DNA from: Monosiga brevicollis MX1 | Lineage: Eukaryota; Opisthokonta; Choanoflagellata; Craspedida; Salpingoecidae | NCBI RefSeq assembly: GCF_000002865.3 | Contig: NW_001865067.1 | Coordinates: forward strand, 493,971 to 530,315 | DNA length: 36,345 nt | Reading direction: 5' to 3' | Part shown: positions 32,935-36,345 of the stretch, in pieces | How positions within the stretch are numbered: position 1 is the first letter of the stretch | Layout: each line of letters begins with the position of its first letter | Notes under the pieces: generated by a model | Told to the model about the DNA's origin: nothing | The model's input: the letters and a program-made list of their open reading frames with translations, nothing else | Database searches by the model: none | Made by a program: the position numbers and the translations under genes

Positions 32935-35900
32935 TCAGGAGCGGGGAACGCAAACAATGGAGACCACCTCGTCAGCGGCATCCGCCGTATTGTACAGCTC
33001 ATGCAAGGCTGTAATGGCGGCCTCTTCTATCTGAATCACCTGGACCGACTTGCCGCGACGACTGGCAGCATGATCTCGCTCCTTCTCAAGGTTTCGCACG
33101 ATTTCACGAAACGAACCGCCCGCGGCCGCCGTAGGCCGTTCCAATGAGGAGCCGCCAAGCGAGGAACCGCCCCACATGGGGGCTTCAGGGGTCGGTGCTG
33201 CTGCGCCACTTTGCAGCTTGGACGTGTACAAGAGCTGCGCTCGCGTGTCGGCCAAGGCCTCGCGCTCCAGATCCAACAGGGTGGGGCGGCTTTTGGAGGG
33301 AGATGCACTCTGGCGCTGGGCGGCAGCAGGTGTTGGGCCGGCCGCAATGGCCGCCATGGCGACTGACGCGAGTGGCGCCATGGTAGCTGCAGGCGGCGTA
33401 GGTTGTGCAAACAGCCAGGACGCTGCGGGCCCGGCTGGAGGTGGTATCGACGTCACCGAGGATGCCGAAGTGGGTGGCTGAGCCGTGTCAACTTGTTGTT
33501 GACGCAAGAGCTCTTTGCGTTGCTTCTGTGACAGCTTCTTTGGGCTACGCTTGTGCCCCGCGCTGCTCTTGTGCTTGGAGTCGCTTGATCCCCCGGCCGG
33601 CAATAAGGAAGGAAATGAGGCTTTGGGCCCCCCCTCTGACGGAACTGGCTGGAGGGCTGGTAATGGCGGAAGCGCCTGGGGTAAGGGGACCACCTCCGTG
33701 GTCGGGCTCGAGAGCGAGGCCTCCGCCTGAGTGCGCTCTTCTTGTTCCTGCAAGCGACGCAAGCGACGGCGCTCCTTGCTGGTCATGCGTCCTGCTCCAT
33801 CGGCTCCGGGACTACCCGGGGTAAGAGGTGGCGACTCGATCGTAGTGTCGGCATTTGAGCTGACTGCGTCGGTTGAGAGCGCTGCAAGCAGAGGAGGTGG
33901 GGTGGATGCCGTGGACGGGGCGGCAGCAGACGCAGTCTTGGCACGTTCCGAAATGGTGCCTGTGCGCTTTTTAGACTTTTTGGTGCGCCGATTAGCACTG
34001 GCACCTGCGTTGACAGCGTTTGGCTGTGCCGGGCCGCTCAAAACCTCTTGCGCTTGCGCACTAATGGGTTTGGTGGGATCAAAGTCAGGATTGCCCATCA
34101 GAATCTCTGTGGCCCGCCGCACGCCGACTTGGGAATACCCATAGCGGCTGAGTAGACGCCGCACCGCCAACGGGTCGAACCCCATCTTGAGCATAGATTG
34201 AACAAAAAAGTCTTCACCCTCGGCCAAAACGTCATCGCTGGCTGCTGCCGCCGCCTCGAGGTCGACAATTGATGTTCCTCGACTTGAAGCGCGTCGCGGA
34301 CGCGCGGGTTTAGTCAGCTTATAGGGTTGCTTCAGTTTTGCGGCTAGTTCCGGATTGTTGGCAGGGTCAAACACGAAGCGATCCACGGCAATCTTGCCAA
34401 ACTCGGCCAGCAACCAAATCGGAGCCCCTGCCGCTGGTAAGCTCAAAGCGCGGGGAGGTAAGCGCCGTTGCAAAACGAGAGACATGGTCTCCAATAGCTC
34501 TACTGGGATGCTGGCTAGCACGTGGGTGCAAAGCAAATGCTCGAGATGCCGAATAGCATGGTGAGCGCACGCAGCAATGAGCCCCCTGTGATGAAAGGTA
34601 CAGGCGTGAACGGCCACTTCGGCAAAGTTAGACAGGTCCAAACGCAAGGCCAGCTCCTGGCCCGCGAGATCAGCCAGCCGAGGCACGCTATAGTAGCTGG
34701 CCATGGCTACAGCATTGGTCCAACAAGCACGAAAAAAAAAGAATTTTGCATGAGGATGGAGGCACGAACGATCATCAAACATCCGCAAGCGCACACAGAG
34801 CCAGCTGGCACAGAATAATCCCTGGAACGCACCAAAGACTTCAAGGACGTCCTGCAGCTGATAAGAAGCGCCAAACTCTGCGAGCTCGGTATAGAGGTAG
34901 GTGACAAAGGTCTCGGTGCACTGCGCAGACCAGCCCGTGTAGTCAACCTCAGCCAAGTCGCTGCCGTTCCATCGGCGCGAAAGAAGGGCCCGCAGGACTG
35001 AACTGTGTAGAACCAGCAAGCCGCGTGGTACCAGAAGCTCATCCGCAGATGTTTGTCGGAGCATCACTGCCGTGGCTCGCATGGAGCTGGAACCGGCACC
35101 TTCATTCTTTGGACGAGACAAGAGCAGGTCGGTGGGGCTGGAAGCAGGGTTGTTGCGGCTCGCATTAAGAGCGGCGCTCAAGTCCGACCAGCTCAGGAGG
35201 TTGGCAACTTCGATCAAGCGTTGTCGCTGCTGCTCTGTCAAAGGTTCGTCGGTGATGGGCAAGTGGCCCAAGTACAACAGCGCGAGACAGATTCGCAAAT
35301 CAGCTAGCGTACATTCGGGCAGCTCGAAAGCTTCAACGGTGGGATTGTACCGCTGATCCAGCGCAGCAAGCTGTTGAAAGACAAAGGCATGGCCCAGCAT
35401 GCATCCATCTTGCACAGTGATCACGGCGTTTGGGAGCATATCTTCCGCAAAAGTGAGCCACGGCTCGTGCCCTGTATCTAATGTCTGAAACATGATGTTC
35501 AGGTGATGGTTGTGCTTGTGATCATGCCACTGATCGACTGCCTGTCGCACGGTTTCAACATCCGGCTTTGCCAAAGGTATGGCTTGGACCATGCCAAATA
35601 AGCGTGGGCGTAGGCTCGGCAGACGTGGGGCAGTGATCGGCACACGCCCGGTATCCACAGCGTTGGCAGTGACAGGCAAGGCGCCCAGGTGAGGCGCATG
35701 GAAGTCGCTTCGGCGACAAGACCGTGTAGCCAGCAGATGCGCACCAGCAGGATCACAAAAAACACGGCGCGCTTGAAAGAGCTGCCGGCGCGCCAAGGGA
35801 TGTGCGAAACAATCGTCAAAGGCAGAACGGAGGCTGTGCGTTGTGATGGTACTTCGACCAGGCCGACAAGCGGAGCGGCAATGGTTGTGGGGGATTTACC

Positions 35901-36345
35901 TTTGGAACAACCGTGGCTTGGCACGACGCTTCAGGTTTGGAAGAGTTTATACAACACCGAAAAACTTGTTCGCGAAATCGATCAATGACGTGCAAAACGA
36001 GGTGCTCTTGGTCCTGCATCATTGGGGAATAAAATAAAAGGGGAGGGGGGGGGGGCAGGCGGTGTGAGGCTAATAGAGGGGCCTTTTAGCAAAATTGACC
36101 TGTGGTGACGGGGTTTGAGCAGGATGTGAATGAAGGCAGCCGAGAAGGACCAACCTGTACACCAAGGCAAAAGCTTGAGATGACGAGTGTATGGACATGA
36201 CTCAGTCGCAAGGGCAAGAGAATGCCATCGTTGTAGTACCAAAGGCTCCCAGCACTACTCAATGCCACAAGTCGCCCATCCTGACCCAGTTGCACGCTAA
36301 AAATTTCCATGGCACGCGCAGGATGCCAGAAAAAAAATACGGGGG
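32935..36345 (-). CDS. IBTK: IBTK-like BTB protein (C-terminal part, cut by window edge)
   Basis: Four exons are visible (minus strand: edge-36155, 36013-35900, 35781-34833, 34706-32935), joining in frame to about 1007 residues; the N-terminus, with the expected ankyrin and RCC1 repeats, lies beyond the right edge. In animals IBTK is a Cullin-3 adaptor and an inhibitor of BTK. Order here: the end of an RCC1-like region (LGQDGRLVALSSAGSLWYY), RRVFCDPAGAHLL (compare CDPKGKNFAVL in human, from memory), a first BTB domain (about residues 218-301), a second BTB domain (about 340-440, interrupted by the 126-base intron 34707-34832, which stays open in frame), a UBA-like helix bundle (MLKMGFDPLAVRRLLSRYGY), a low-complexity basic linker, KLSQKQRKELL, and the C-terminal signature SFREIVRNLEKE...VQVIQIEEAAITALHELY. 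The last two match human IBTK well. BTK itself may not be its target here. Confidence 0.85.

Noticed and set aside
34707-34832. Continuous coding sequence through the second BTB domain of IBTK
   Set aside because: The 126 bases have a GTGCGT donor, a T-run and a TAG acceptor, encode KFFFF-type sequence, and their removal restores the BTB helix pattern.

Overview
The window looks like nuclear DNA of a unicellular, flagellated relative of animals, most likely a choanoflagellate. The reasons are compact protein genes with many short GT-AG introns (about 60-210 bases), intact flagellar genes (an IFT-A subunit and a radial-spoke protein), an ortholog of the BTB protein IBTK, and PDZ and GH27 proteins with lineage-specific architectures. 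The species cannot be fixed from the sequence; Monosiga-like is a guess. No rRNA, tRNA, CRISPR array, transposon or virus-derived element was recognised. Most exon joins below were found by keeping the reading frame through GT-AG introns while following known protein families from memory, so family names rest on recalled motifs and not on a search.

Layout. 1-4400: three tandem, intronless genes on the + strand for short secreted cysteine-rich proteins with GPI-type tails, separated by low-complexity DNA. 5004-10455: two genes on the - strand, an EEP-fold (CCR4/PDE12-like) nuclease and a secreted GH27 alpha-galactosidase with a beta-trefoil-like insertion. 11122-12635 (+): RSPH14, an armadillo-repeat radial-spoke protein. 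13413-17210 (+): SDA1/SDAD1, a 60S ribosome biogenesis factor in 17 exons. 17359-18960 (-): a DHHC palmitoyltransferase. 19360-20457 (+): AK6/Fap7, an adenylate kinase-like factor of 40S maturation. 21192-24628 (-): a protein with three PDZ domains and a Nudix-like domain. 26803-32672 (+): WDR35/IFT121 in 23 exons. 32935 to the right edge (-): the C-terminal two thirds of IBTK.

The genes are not one pathway. Two serve the flagellum (RSPH14, WDR35), two serve ribosome assembly (SDAD1, AK6), and several act at the membrane or cell surface (cysteine-rich proteins, DHHC enzyme, alpha-galactosidase, PDZ protein).

The most unusual non-coding signal is a short AT-flanked motif, TTATCTGACAAT-like. 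It occurs as direct pairs 22-25 bases apart in three divergent intergenic regions and once upstream of SDAD1, each time beside an AG or CA microsatellite. It is a candidate promoter element or dispersed repeat.
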